Assembly (NCBI GenBank): GCA_025991245.1
Contig: BQMJ01000009.1
Span: 243,403-307,402 of the forward strand
Direction of reading: 5' to 3'
DNA: 64,000 nucleotides
Origin: Galdieria partita
Lineage: Eukaryota; Rhodophyta; Bangiophyceae; Galdieriales; Galdieriaceae
The notes under the pieces are model-generated. The model searched no databases and was not told where the DNA came from. It saw only the letters and a list, made by a program, of their open reading frames with translations. Position 1 is the first letter of the stretch, and every line of letters starts with the position of its first letter. The position numbers and the translations under genes are program-made. Positions 40,158-53,829 of this stretch are shown piece after piece.

Positions 40158-42641
40158 TTAATCTGAAAAAGGATAATAAGCAAAGTTGTTCATGATGTCT
40201 CCATTCGGAATCATTAGATTATCCATTACAGGATAATGCTCAATCATCAAAAAACTTTTTGGATCACAAAAAACTGTCTTGTTGTCCATAACTTTGGCCT
40301 CATATTCTCTTCATATGAAACATTACCCAAACACTTGCTATTTCAGAAGACTCGACACTCAAACCGTACAGCTATCCTAACCTTTGGTAGATTATAAAAT
40401 TTGACACAATCCTGCTCTCATCCAATGGTCGCACAATATCACTTTGGTTCTTCCAATATAGCTCAAAAGCTTTTAGGGATTCTTTCATTACAAAGAAACT
40501 CCATATAGTCTGGTACTGATAAACTACCTTTGGCCTCCTTACATGGTAATGGAGTAACATAAACAATACTTATGCAGTGTCGCCAATCAACACCTTTGGA
40601 ATCCAACAAACGAAAATCTACAATCCTTCCAGAATCATCTTCTTCTAACGTGATGGCAAACTCTTCATTCAAAATCAAACCAATTAAGTGTAGTAACTGA
40701 GGCTTATCTGTTACTCTCACTCGTCTCCTCTTCTTATTACGTCTTTGGCCACTTTGGGAACTTGCCATTGATCCTTGTTTGCTCTTTGACCTACTAGTGG
40801 ATAAGTTGGCCGATTCTGAAGTATTCCATACGTCTTTCTTGAAAGAAAGTGGCAAAAAGGAGCTTTCGACAGCAGCAGAGTCACGATTATGGCTGTAAAA
40901 TGAAGATATAGATACTTGAAAAAAAGTATATATGCCATTGAGAATTCACAATATCCACAAAAATGTAGTCAAATCGAGGATCTCGTTCTTCCGGTAATAT
41001 CCAACAGAAATGACTAAACTTTTTCATTGGAGGATCAAATTCATCTCCAACCAACCGAACCCAACTATTACAAGATAAACTCAAGTTCCTATAGGGTTTG
41101 CTATCGGAACGAATAGTCACTTCTTCTGTTCTATTGATGAACCACAAAAAGAATAATTTTTCAAAAGTTTGTCGTCTTGTGCTCTGATCACTTCGATAAC
41201 ATTCAAACAATTCAACCAAGTAATTCTCAGAAGCATATCTGTTAAAGAAAGAGGATAACAAGATGCCACGTGCAATACTGTTGTAAAAACGCAAGTAGGA
41301 GCGATTCACAGCAACTAATAAACCGCGACCTCGATATGCCCCATCTGCCACTGTAATATTGGGTTTATTCCTATTCATCAATAGCCTATAAAGCAAAGAA
41401 TCAAATGCGCTCTTTTCTCTTTCAGAACAAAGTCCATCGAGATAGTCATTGTGGCTTCTTGTCATTTTAGAATATAAATTCGAGGATAAGCGTGTCTTTA
41501 GAGTTTTGAAATTAGCATCAGGGCGAGTCTTGGTAAGAAAGACCATTTTGGCTATCATTCTAGGCACCAGCCCAGTAAGTTCGATTACTTCATCTGAATG
41601 TTGACGAAGAATGGGTGGAAAATCAGGTAAATCTTGCCACAAATCAAACTCTTTGAAACTTAAAGGCTCCAAATAGTGTTTGACATCTTCATAACCACTA
41701 GGCAAATTATCTTCAAGTTGAAGATGCTGTGAAACTGCAATAAGGACTCCACAATAAAGCTATTCAAGTAAATGAAAAAGTCATTATAACAAAAATGGAA
41801 CATTACTTACTGTATTCATCACTTCAAAATCAGTGTAAAACTGGAAAAAATCCGACCATCTATTTATTTCATGACCAAACTTGCCCCAAAACGCATTATG
41901 TGCATCTACAATCAACATATTGCGTGGTGTAAGCTGCATCATAATACCTCGAATATCTGAAGCCAGAGATATATTTTTCTCTTTTATGGCAAAATAAATG
42001 ACATCTTTAAGGGGAGCACCATTCAAAGAATCATAGTCACTTGTCATGAAGCATGGCATTTCTTGTAGAATGTCTGAATTCATAAAAAGCAACAATTGCA
42101 AGTAAAGAGAAACTATTTGAGAGATGTCGCCAATGTTCTTCAACCACGCCTCTGTGTTTCCAATATACTGCAGTGGAATCCTGCAATACCGAGGAAACAC
42201 AGCAGCCATATAGAGCTCTACGATCTTTCCTAGACCACTTGCTGCAGAAATAACAATTTGACGGCGTGGAAGACTGCTACCTTGTGCATCAAGACTTTCA
42301 ATGTGGCTATTCCACCTCTTGATAAACTCTTCTCTCAGAAAGATTCTGGAGATTTTCCCAGCACTTTTTTCCACCGGGAAATCTTTGGGAAACTTCTTGG
42401 GAACAAGCAACGGTGCTATTTCTTCAAAAGTATCTTCTCCAACTTCGAAAACTTTACCTCCTACTTGTACCTTCTCTCCAACAATTGACGAGAGAGTTTT
42501 GAACAAACACTCTTGTCGAAGATCAGGTAGGTTTGTCAACCATACATTGCTAAACTTTTCGTCAATTGTTAGACCATCGTGAAATATTTCTTCGTATCTA
42601 ACAGACTCTCCGGACATATTTAAAGAAGTTTCATTTGTCAT
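40158..42641 (-). CDS. Large P-loop NTPase-like protein (possible RHS/Crinkler-type NTPase)
   Basis: Five exons join in phase: 42641-41811, 41759-40950, 40837-40528, 40481-40382 and 40308-40158, for 733 aa. Near residue 130 a Walker A-like loop reads VISAASGLGKIVELY, with Ile where Ser/Thr is usual after GK. About 110 residues later comes a Walker B-like NMLIVDAHNAFWG. The remaining two thirds are alpha-helical, with a basic segment (GQRRNKKRRRVRVT) like a nuclear localisation signal. The overall layout recalls RHS/Crinkler NTPases or STAND-type ATPases, both known for lineage-specific expansion near chromosome ends, but no signature settles the family. The third exon's acceptor is tentative (112-nt intron). 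This is the last intact gene before the subtelomere. Confidence 0.6.
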
Positions 42642-43100
42642 CCTTTGAGACAGCGGGCCAGTCAATCAACAATCCCAAATCAAACCAACACAAATTGAAG
42701 AGTTGACATTGTTTGTGTCATTTGTGAGAAAGAACATCTCAACTTGAAGTGACGTCAACCTTGATAAACATGTTTTATAGTAGCATAATTTCTTTCAATG
42801 CCTTAAAGATCAACTAAAATCAACAGTGCTTTCGATAAGGAAAATCTAAAAGCTGTGAAACTTTAATGTTTGTTTTCAACTCTCCTGTTTCAGCTTTCCA
42901 CTGTTTGGATCTTATCTACGAAACAGACTATGTGGGAATCTGCTAGATTAAAGAACCTCAACTCTCTACAGAAGAATCTTCACAGTAGCAGCTATCAGAG
43001 ATTACTATCCAATGCAGATAAGAGAGAGATTCAATTCAACTCAATTTTTCCTTTCAAGACTAACAATTTGTCTTATCTAATCGTATATTTTTGACTATGT
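42642..43100. other. 5' flank of the NTPase gene, transition to gene-poor DNA
   Basis: No supported gene. A plus-strand ORF (42870-43094) is short and has no recognisable feature. This interval probably contains the NTPase promoter. Confidence 0.4.
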
Positions 43101-46100
43101 GTGATTGATAAACACAAATGACATCAATTATGCAAAGTAACATGGTGTAAAGGCTATGGTTTCGTTTAAAATTTCCTATTTCTTTATGAAAGAGGCAATG
43201 AACCACACAAATTTATCAGATCTCGCAACTTTCGTTACTTGCTGCAAGAAAAATGTCTCATTCGAAAGTTAGTGATAGTATGATGTTCATTATTCTGAAC
43301 TATGAGTATTGAGAAGTTTATTGCTCCTCCTTTGGGAACCCAAGTTTCAAAGATTGAACAAGTAGGTTTGGCTTTATGTTTTGAAATACTTTTGGACACT
43401 GTCATAATTTTAGTTTTGTCGAGACAGTGAAGTTTCTAACAAAATTGTTGTAGATTTGATGTGTTGTTTTCAGAGTAACTGTGAGATGATGAGAATGGAA
43501 ATTCAAGTCGAATTGGTAACTCGAAATCTTGCTCCTTGTCTTGCTAAAGTACTTTGTATACTTTAAAAGTATCTCATTGAGTTGTTGTTGCTTTCTTCTC
43601 TTGTGGCATTCTACAAGTTTTGTTAGAGCAAACAAGATTTTATCTTTGGAAGCAACGACTGTAACAACTCATTTGGGCCTATCTATTCTCGGAATCCTTT
43701 CAGGATGGTCGGTTGTTGACTGCTGAATTTTGTGACACTATATACTATCGTTGACTTTGCTAAAGTCACCGTGTGCTTCAAAGTACACCTTCCAGAAAAT
43801 CTCAGTAAAAGTTGCTAGTACTAGTTACCGTCCATATGTCTAGGAATTCTTGATCCTTATTTCACAAAAATAAAACGCAGGGTAGATTTTTTATTCAGCA
43901 ACATAAGGATTGATTCAAATTCCTCACTACAGTCTTCTATGATAGCATTCTAGGGTATGGGAAAAACTCCATTCTTGACAATTGTAATCAGCACTCTTTT
44001 GGAGTTCTTATTTAACCCAACCACAGGTATAGCTGGAATTGTTGAAAACGTTTGATTCACAAAACGTTAACCAAGTGTTTACAATTCAAACAATTTGGAC
44101 GCTAACCATCTTAAAACTCAACGTGTTCTGCTTGGGCTTGTGAGATCAAAGAAAAACTCCTTGTCAACAACAAGTCAAATCCAATTCTATTAACTCTCCA
44201 GTTTTTTTCTCGTTACTTTCACGAATTCTGAATTATCAGGTACAACAGTGGAAAGTCTGTAACTGAATTCCAACGATACAATTCCCTCAACAGAAAGAAT
44301 AGAGCATCAACAGTCTTTTGAACTCTCGAGTGCAAGGTTCTTCTGGAAATTTCTCTACAAGTATACAAGAAACGATATAGTTTGTACCTTTTAAAGGCAC
44401 CCTTTCATACCACCTCCTTTCTAAGCTCTTCCAAACGTTCTTTCATTAGAACTTATTGGTTGAGAACAGGAGCTAAATAGTTGTGTTATGCAACCCGCTT
44501 CAAAGTGGATAAAGTTTGTATATGAAAACTTTTTTGAATTTCAACGAGAAACATCTTGAGAATAGACTAGAAAGTTTTTCTTTTTTTTGGATACTATTTA
44601 AACCTGGGTTGTTTTGGTCGTAACTTTGTAGCCACTGGGTTTGAACTTTGTGGTTGGTTAACAACAGAGTTCAAAAGTGATTTATCTGCAGAAACATTTT
44701 GAAGGGAGAGGTTGATTACGATCGTACAAGGGAGATTGTTTGGAAACAACTACGATAGCTTTGAGAATTCTTGGTTCTTTAGATGAGAATAGTGTAAAAG
44801 AAGATAATTTGTAGCAGTGATTATCGGCACCTTTTTACCTGAACGAGTTGTATATACATACTTATGGAAAAGTTTATTTCACTAAGATTAGCCAAAACAT
44901 AAAAGCAAAGACTAAATTGAACCTTTGGTAAATATCCAAAGTATTTTCAAAACCAAAGCAGGGGACCAAGTATTATCTACGAAACCAAACCTTGAACAAT
45001 ATGATCAGGTAGACTAGTGTATGTTGAACTGACAAAGTGCAGAGATCTTGAAAAATATTGTATTCGAAACAAGTTGTCTAATAAAGGATTGAGTGAATGA
45101 GATGAAATAAAAAAGATTGTTTCAAAGATATATCAAATTTGATGAACATTCCACATTCTAAAGCTGTTTTGGGAAATAGTTTGAATCCAAATTTGCAAAC
45201 ACAATTCATTGAGTTTTGTCAATCACACAAGTGCTATTTGTTTCATTTGGTTCCCTTTATCGATATCCACGATATGTAAAGAATGTATGCAAAAAAATGA
45301 ATGTGGTAAAGGAAAGGAGGACATGACCCGTTCAATGAGTTATTATTCAAAAAGAATTTACTTGAATTATTCTGTTGATTGATAAATTTTATTCAAAAGA
45401 TCAAGAATTATAGGGAAATTATTGGTTTTTAGAACTTTGTATACTCAAGAGACAATCAATGAACCGTTATCTTTTCATTCTATTTCACGTGTCATTGAAA
45501 CTTTTCTCTTCTTTAAACTTTTTTTGGTGGAACTTTGAGACTTTGGCAGTATTTAAAAGAGTATCGAACAGAAAGAGAATAGATTCATTTTTATTCCTCG
45601 AATAGTAAAAATTTGCAAAAAGTAACAACGGAAAAAACCAAGAAATTGCACAATAGAGATCATCATGTATACAATACAAGGAGAAGGCACTGAGACGAAT
45701 TGATTTCAAATTATAGTCCAACTTTATTTCTTAACACAGAGGGAAGAAACACAATAGTAGTAGAAAAAAAAGGAACAATAAATCAACTGCTTTCTAATGT
45801 ATGAACAAAAATGAATCTCTGAGTTCAGTCATTATTAAAAAATAAAAATTGAACAAGAAAGTTATAAGAGTACATATTGAGAAGCCAACAAAGTGATTCT
45901 AAGTTTAACCCTGTTGAGAATAGATAAAAAGAGACTTAAAATGTTTCAACCAAAACTCAAAGTTCACTTTTGGGGAATTCAAGAAAACTACCAGTGTAAT
46001 AGCCATCATTATCTTCATCATAGCCATTTTAGTATTATCAATCGGAAATAATATAGTATACTTGGAGCTTACAGAAATGACTCAACTTGAATGAATTTGG

Positions 46101-46560
46101 CAATCGACAATTTAAAACGTTTTTCTATATAAAATGGATTTGAAACATTCTTATAAAGAAAAATTGGGTTTCGACTCCAATTTAATTGCCAAAATCGATA
46201 CAAATATAGTAGAATCTTTATCATAGACAGATGAGTTTTGAAAAGCACAAGAACAATTCAAGCATAGAATAGAAGCGCAAAAGAAGCTAAGAATTTACTC
46301 ATTTCATTCTGTTGGAGAGTAGCATTATGATGCGTAAACAGATTCAAGGTCAATGAAAGTAAATGATTCCCCAGAACGTCAAACGTTAGGTTCCAACGAG
46401 AAACTTTTCAAGACCGAACTTTGCTATCAAGACCTGCTAGTATTGGTTGTAAACTTTCAAGACTTGACATTTGAGTTACATAAAGCTTGAAAAGTATTTG
46501 TCTTTAGTCCAAGTTCACGTTGAACGTACCTCAACTTGGATCCTTGTTCAAAACTGTCGC
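43101..46560. other. Gene-poor AT-rich subtelomeric DNA with decayed fragments
   Basis: No ORF here has coding character. A fragment at 43,302-43,361 reads MSIEKFIAPPLGTQVSKIEQ followed by a GTAGGT donor-like site, so it may be the first exon of a dead gene; no matching downstream exon was found. Around 45,830-45,960 the sequence resembles the subtelomeric repeat copies at 54,325 and 57,430. Confidence 0.5.
45830..45965 (+). repeat. Old diverged copy of part of the subtelomeric unit
   Basis: The run of landmarks (ttaaaaa...aattgaacaa, then tgagaagccaacaaagtgattc, then gttgagaatagata, then ccaaaactc) occurs in the same order as at 54,325-54,465 and 57,428-57,555. The match is imperfect and was made by eye. 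It indicates that part of the repeated unit once existed 8 kb further in. Confidence 0.5.
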
Positions 46561-46606
46561 TCTTCATTTTCTGATAACTTTATAGGCGTTTTTACTATGT
46601 AGAGTA

Positions 46607-46860
46607 CTATAAAAAGAAAAGCCGGCACAAAAAGTTCCCAATTATTTCTAAGCTTGAAACACTGCCCCCTATACAGTCCTGTAGTGTAACTTGGTTTTTC
46701 AAGTCCAAGTATACTACAAAGTAAAGTCTTGTGAATTGTTGTTGTGAATCTTCTTTTGTGTCACACTCATCAAGGTCTTTTGTAGCACTCGAAGTACATT
46801 CTGATTTGATTGTTGTATTCTTCAAACAACCAGTTCCTTTATTTGTCAGTTTATGACCAT
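46607..46860 (-). pseudogene. Decayed relic, copy A (paired with 48,750-48,970)
   Basis: It shares scattered identity with copy B in the same orientation: acagtc(c/t)tgtagtgtaac(t/c)tggttttt, then caagatcttttgta-like sequence, then ttctgatttgatt and ttgtcagttt. The reading frame on the minus strand is short (72 codons) and has no known domain. It is probably one of two degraded copies of a former gene or element. Confidence 0.4.
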
Positions 46861-46879
46861 TTAAAGTCTCTTATCCAAC

Positions 46880-47400
46880 TAAAGAGGAGACATGAGCGGA
46901 TTGCTTTGATTGGAACAGGCGGAGTGATGATGGCAGCTTTCAACCTTCTGTTGACCGACTTGAAGAAATCACCAAAGTTGCGATATATGAGCTAGTTGAC
47001 AGAGAATTAGATAAAGCTTTATGACTGTTTGAGTGCTTGACCAGTTGATATGTTTCCAAATTGTATACAACAGATATTTTTCTAAGTTTGAGTTTTTGGC
47101 GTTGCGTTTTAGAATAAATGTGGATAATAGCCAACTTTGAAAGTTTTCATGAGAGTGGGTTTTTGATATAACTATTGTAGATGCGTCTGTGGTTTTTATC
47201 AGAGAAACTCTGAGGGAACCAGATTCGAGAGTGAGTCCAGGTACTAGCTTCATAACGTGTTGAAGTATTCTGGGTATAGTTGAAGAGTTTATGACTGAGT
47301 TGCTTCTTTCTTGCCTCTTTGCTTTTCTCTGTTGGGTCTACTAGTGTAGGCAATTCTTTGTCTTGGGAAGCTACGTTGACAATTTGGTTATCTTTCTCCA
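46880..47400. pseudogene. Possible gene fragments next to relic A
   Basis: Plus-strand 46,910-47,020 has two overlapping frames of protein-like sequence, one with ALIGTGGVMMAAFNLLL and one with VDRLEEITKVAIYELVDREL. The minus strand 47,401-47,000 has LVDPTEKSKEARKKQLSHK and, in another frame, MKLVPGLTLESGSLRVSLI. The frame changes suggest decay. No family was recognised. Confidence 0.3.
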
Positions 47401-48480
47401 ACTTTGGAGTGCTCTAGTGTTTGCAGAATTTTCCGTGTTTTATTGTTGAATTATGTGAAACATAGACTGTTTGAAACTTTGCGGTGTTTTAGATGCAAAG
47501 AAGGAAGTGGCTCGAGGGTCTTTGTTTTTGACTATTGTTGTAAGGGACAAACAAGGCAAGGTTCTTGCAATGACACTTATTATATGAGTCATGACGCTAT
47601 GCTATTATGGACAGTTTTCATATTGAGAATTCACAATATGGAAAGAGTCAACAATTGATTCTTTATTTTCGCAATTGAATTATACAAAATAGAATTTGCG
47701 GCACTTGGTCCATGTATTCAAGCTGTTTGAGAAACTTGACTAGATTCTTTATCAACATACTTGTAGGCAAAATACAAATTATACATGTGTAACTTCCAAT
47801 GTTTACTTGAATCACGTTTTGTTGATAATTGAAATACTCGACCAGAGTATATAAACTCAAATCTGCAAAAGTCTAAAAAGTCTAAAAAGTCCTTGATACT
47901 GGTAACACAACACTCACAGTCCTCCAAGTTGCAAACAGTTCAGCTAGACATTGATCAGCACAAGTGTTCACTCTACTTGCCGAAATTTTCTATATGACAA
48001 TTTGGCGACTGCACACTAAATCGTTCCAAGTTATGGGAAACACGCTCTTCTTGTTGAAAGTGGCAGATTATACTTTCTTGAAATGATTCCTATCGACTAG
48101 AGCTCAATGTTCTCCAAATCAACTTGAAGCAAGTAAATCTTCAAGGTAAATAACAAAGGTGAGTTTATCTCACTATACAATGGCGGGCTTTACTCTCAGG
48201 GGTATGTCAACGATCATTCTAACACAACGGTTCTCTTCAAATAATGCAACGTTAGAGAATCAATAGTATTCTAGGTAAACCTTTGAGTGGAAGGTTCCCT
48301 TGGAAAGTGCTCACTAGGTACATCTGAAACTATATGGCGTGTGCACTTTTGACGATACTCGAAGAGCTCTTAACGTCACTTTGCCCAATCTCTCTTTGTG
48401 ATTGTTTTGCTTAGCTAACACAACTTTGGCTGTAGTTGCTTTGTTACCATCTGTTTTGAAGTGGATAGAATTGTTCCTTT

Positions 48481-48970
48481 TTATGAAAATAAGTAGTTGA
48501 ATTTAGAGGAGAACTTTTTAGTACGAAAAAAACTTTGAAGTTTTATGACTTTGCACTTTTTGAAATACCAACCAAGTCCCGGTTTGGTTTGTTCGTTTCC
48601 TGTCAACGACTTGACTTGAACCTCAAAGTCGCCTCCAAGTTTTTGTCGAATGCAACGTAGGTTCTGTTCGAGAATTGTTAATCTTAAATCCTTGACTCTT
48701 TTAAGACAGTGACCCTGCCGATTACTGGGGAACCAGTGGGCACAAAGGCTCCAAATAGTCTTTGAGTCTGAACCCTTGCGGCGATACAGTCTTGTAGTGT
48801 AACCTGGTTTTTGAAGCTGAATTGAACTGTTGTCCTGTGAACAATAGATCAGGACTCTCTCTTGTGGAACAATTACCAAGATCTTTTGTAACAGTCGGAG
48901 TATATTCTGAGTTGATTCTCTTTGGTTTTTCACAAAAACGATTCTTTTCATTGTCAGTTTTTGTCTATCG
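48481..48970 (-). pseudogene. Decayed relic, copy B, with 156-codon ORF
   Basis: A minus-strand ORF (48,951-48,481) has basic composition (TTRLYRRKGSDSKTIWSL) and no domain I recognise. Its upstream half aligns with relic A at 46.6-46.9 kb. It could be a remnant of a mobile element or of a subtelomeric gene family. Expression is doubtful. Confidence 0.35.
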
Positions 48971-51900
48971 AGAATCCATTGTCCGAGTGGAGAGTGGAGA
49001 TCGACTCATGGCAAATGAACTGCGCAGTTCAACTGTGAGTTGCTGTTTCGAAAACGGACGTGAACAAAGTTTGTACGCCCACTTTGAAGCATCTTTCCGT
49101 CGTTGTTTGCTAATCTTACTTGACGAGGTCACTTGAAGGATGCAAATTCGAAACAAGACTTGGAAGAAAAAGAGTGTCTGATGGGAAAAACTTTCACAAA
49201 AGAAAGGCTTCGCAACTCATCGGCATAGTGTATGTTTGGAATAGCTACCTTAGTCTTTTGTGCTCAAGTCTATAAATACTTAGCAGTTGACAGTTTGTGA
49301 GACACAGTTTTGGAAATGATATTGTTTGAATAGTACTACTGTTTGCACTTAAATATCCCTGTCTTTCTATTGGGAAATCACAATCAGCTATGCAACGTAT
49401 AATTCTATAAAAAGGCTGACAAATACAAAGTATACCAATTGACAACTATCCACGAATTTATAAATACATTGCTCATTTTAGACAGCGATTCTTTCAGCAT
49501 ATTAAATTACTCGACTGAGCAACATTCCTATATATGTGCAAGATATTCCAGGATCTTCCTACGTTGCAAAGCAAAATTGAGCAAGAAATGAATATTTTAT
49601 TCTTGATGCCCTGTTTACTTGAACGATCGATCTTCATACTGGTGGGTACGGTTGCTAAAATTTTATTTTCGTAGAAGTCTAGCGTCCGTGAATGAATACA
49701 TGCTGAATTTCGTGTCTAGTTAATTATACAAGAAGAACTCTAGCCAACGTTTGGATTGTCATAATAATGAAAATGTCTGAAAGACAAGGAATTTTTTCTA
49801 TTCAATTGATAATAAAAAATGTACACGACCGTAATTTCAATTATAGACAAATTACCTTGTCATTTATATACAAACGAGAAAAACTTTTAGCCAAGAAAGA
49901 AAGACAAACACCAACTGCAATACACAGTACAAAAAAGGACCATTATAGAAGGAAAATACAATTGATAATATCTAAGAAATCGAATCTTGGCAATTTGCAT
50001 ATGCTCTAACCCAATTCAGGAGAGGCAAGAAACTCAACGTTTAGCCACTTTGAGTCAGAAAGGTGAAAACAGAGAGACTTCAAAAAAATCAACGCAAATT
50101 CTTAAAAAAAGGCAAAGACTAGAATTGACCATTCAAGTTTTACTAATCAGCCAATCAGAATTATTCATAATTGGACAGAGCTGGGGCCAATGCAGTAGAG
50201 CTATCACCCAACGCCCAAAAAAGAAAGTTCTCGTATCGCTTCATAAGAAAAACTTTATTATGAAGAACAACTATACAAAAATGCTTCTAAGACCAGAGTT
50301 TAAAAGAAAAGTTTCAAACAACCCAATATCGATCAAAACAATAAATAGAGAAGCAAGACAATTGACATGAGAAGCTTTATTTATCACAGAAATTTATTGA
50401 AGACAACATGTACTCGTGAGAGTTCCACATAGAATATTCAATGGAAAAGAGAAAAAAAACCCAAAAATTTCTGGCAACAACAATATTAGCTCAAAACAAA
50501 CTACTCAGCCAAAACAAGGACAAACACAATCAAATTTCTAAATTACAGGAAGTCTAGAAGAAGAAAAAGTTTACGAATTTTATATAACCCAGTGGCAAAT
50601 TGAAACAATTAGGAAAACATATAAAGCGGACCATACAAAAAGTTCAGAATAAAATACATTAAAACTATAAAGTTGTCTATAATGCACAATGCTGAAATCA
50701 TTTCCGAACACTGTGATGTGAAAGAGGAAAAAGATTAACATAAAAAACACCTAAAGTAGTACCTTGGAAAAAACTACATATTCAAAAACCATACACACTC
50801 AACAAGAAGAAATGCAATTTTACAAAGAAACCTTTATTCTTTACAAGCGACTAAATTAGAAAGTGATATCGGTGAAAACAATACTAGCAAATAATATATT
50901 GAACCTTAGTAGATTGTGTTGCAAATGAAAAACTTGTTGCATTGTAGATTTTACTAGACTGAATTAGAATCCAAGCTGGGTCGTTGGGAAATCCTGTAAG
51001 AAGCTATTTTAGTTCACATGAGGGTTCATTGATTCATTTCCCCTCATTTTCCTCTATTGCCTTTTGGCTGTCATGGGCTGTGTTTTGTTCTACCTAGCCA
51101 ATTCTCGACAAAATTCAAAAATTCTTCAAAATTTTTTTAAAGCAGATATTTGTAGAAAAAAAGTTGTAGAAATTGGTTTGCATATACTAATTTGTGTTTT
51201 CTTGTTTCATATGAACTTTTTCACGATTAGCCAAGAGTAAGCTCCAACTGTCTAAAAAATGGCTAGAGTGCTATTTGTTTGCAAATATAAAAATAAGTAG
51301 TGGTCGAAATCAACAGAAATGGAGGAGTAAAAGAATCGAACTTACCAAGCTCTTCTTTTATACTCCATTGTCCTCTGGAAAAGTTGAGGAAAGACCAACG
51401 ATTGATTCAAAATCTCCATGGTGCATTTTTGCATACATGACATAGTTGGAAATTCTTGAGTCAGTTTGCCAGCTAGTACACCAGAATAATTACAAGTGGA
51501 GCTTTTTCTGCAGTGTCCCAAATACCACAGTATTTCAAGTTGAGCCGTTAACAAAGACTGCTAGTCTCAATCTTGCTCTTGCTCCCTATTAGAACATAGA
51601 AATGAATATGTGCCTCAGTAGAAGGCATTCATTTAATTTCTATTCACCAAGTACCGATTTAGACGCTAGAAAAGTATGAAAAGCAAAACGCATTGAAATT
51701 TCTTTTGGTAATAATGGAAGAAATAGAATTTCGATTGGAGGACTTCCCAAACAAAGAGTTTCAAGTAGAAAATTCTAGAGAAAAGAGCTAGGAAGAAACC
51801 AAAATATTATGCAATGCATACTAAAAGACTAAAAAAGTATTCAAAGATAAGAAAACAAAGAAGAACAAATTGATTGTAGAGAAAAAGAGTGAAAGTGCAA

Positions 51901-53820
51901 TATGACCAATAAGGAAAAATGCCACGCAGTGATATAATCTTCTATTAGTTATCGCGCAAAGTATTGACCAGGTAGACATAAAGCAAGAAGAAAGAGGAAG
52001 AACAGCAGACATTATGGAATATTAATGTTGTCATTGTTAACTGCTTCTTTCAATTGAAAGCCTTTTTTATGGCATATGTATGGTATGGCTTAGATTTGGT
52101 TCAATATGTATACCATCAGCAAAGTAGCATTATAGTATACAAAGATACTCACAGAATGAAATAAGGAGTATACAATGATCATAAGAAAATAAAACCCTGC
52201 TTTGCCAAATTGCTAAGTGATAAATAAGGCACCACAAATAAACACAAGGCGATAAAAGGTTGTACTCTTCAAGCTATTGTCAATGAATCGAGAATGACCG
52301 TGATACGGTAGATTCCGAGCAATAATGTTTCAGAAAACGGAGCCAATTTAGTTTAGCAACATTTCAAACACATAGTGAATTATGTTAGCTCCAAATAAAT
52401 GAAAACGTTTCCCGAAAACAAGTACTAGAGAAAATTCATGATCAGTCAAAAGCGATACAAGTGCACTAGTATGTTAGAGGATGAAGATTTCTTAGGAGAA
52501 GATGAATTGACACGAATGGATCAACAAACAAAACAAAACTTAAACACTACCCAATATGAAAGCAACAAGGTAAGTCAAAATATTTGAATTATTAAATAAT
52601 TCTTTGCTTTATAACTTTGGTTTCACGAGAACATAATTCAATGGAGGAAAGCACATGACATATGTCAGAGAACACTAGACAATTTTATTTTTATTAGAGC
52701 GTTGTAACGTTTCTTTCTTTCGTACACATATAGACTAATAAATGAACGATACAGATACCGATTTTGAAAATAACCCATAGAGAAAAGAAAGACAGTAAGA
52801 GAAATAGAATCTCTAGAAAGTTGAAGGATTCTCATATACTACTTGTCTTTATTGAATAAGTATATCTCTAATTGTTTTCTTCAACGAACATTGATCGCTA
52901 ATGCAAAAGATAGTAAGAAGAAGTGTCCAAAATGCATGTTCAACGAAAAACCTACCTTATTCTCAGTCGGAAACAATTCAGTGCTTTTGTCAAATTGAAA
53001 TACTTAAAAGAAATTTTATATATTTAAGAAGGAAAGAAACAAAAACAACAGGATGATTTCAAAGAACAAGAATAAAAATACAACAAACTCATGGAGGAAA
53101 GGTGCTCTTGAGAGATATGTTTCCCTACAAGCTGTTATTCAAAGCATAGTCAAACTGACATCAAGCATATAATGTCCAAGATGCTACAGAAAACGTTGAA
53201 CTTTTGTGGCTAGATTGCAACTACTTAATTCATTTGAGGCTTGTTTATGGCAAATGCATGGCTTGCTTTATCTTTCTTATATATATCAACAGTACAATTC
53301 GTGTATAATATTATGTCGATCAACATAAAATAGAACAATATGAATTCAGTTACCACAAGAAAGCAAAAAAGGTTTTTACAAAAAAAGGTGTCTGATAAAA
53401 GATGCAACATAGCAACAACCAACAGTCCCAAGATTCTATTTTTCGAAAAACTGTCGCCTTTCAATATCGAAAACGACTATAGTGAAGCAAGCCATGCCAT
53501 ATGTTAGCTGTAAAAAGTTACCAGATTTAGATTCGCCATATATCAAATTCATAACCAAATTGCTCAGCTCCCCCAAAGAATCAAAAACTTCAATGAAAGT
53601 GAAACAAATGGAACAATTGAATATCGCTTACATGCAATACAAATACAACTGTGGGGGTGATTCCAAATTTTCAAATGACGAATTACTTTGTCATTCGAGA
53701 TAAATTGGCAAAATCACAAAAATCTTCAAGAATTTTGACACAATTTCAAAAGTATTTAACCGAATCTAAACCACTTAATTTTATACTCTATTAAATTCTT
53801 TTTCGACGTTCTAGTGAATT
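48971..53820. other. AT-rich subtelomeric DNA, no supported gene
   Basis: The base composition of the top strand shifts toward A near 49.7 kb. ORFs at 49,767-50,009 and 49,987-50,370 are Lys/Asn/Gln-rich low-complexity readings of A-rich DNA. Related short segments recur at about 52,050 and 53,235 (TTTATGGCA(T/A)ATG, ATGGCTT). I see nothing functional. Confidence 0.5.
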
Positions 53821-53829
53821 GCGAAAAAC

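Noticed and set aside
40463-40566. Frameshift at the end of the NTPase gene
   Set aside because: The stop at 40,463 and the switch to another frame are explained by a 46-nt intron (GTAGTT...GAAAG), followed by a second intron into a last exon. No frameshift is needed.
49767-50370. ORFs of 80 and 127 codons as genes
   Set aside because: They are Lys/Asn/Gln-rich readings of A-rich DNA with no structured segments. They fit compositional bias.
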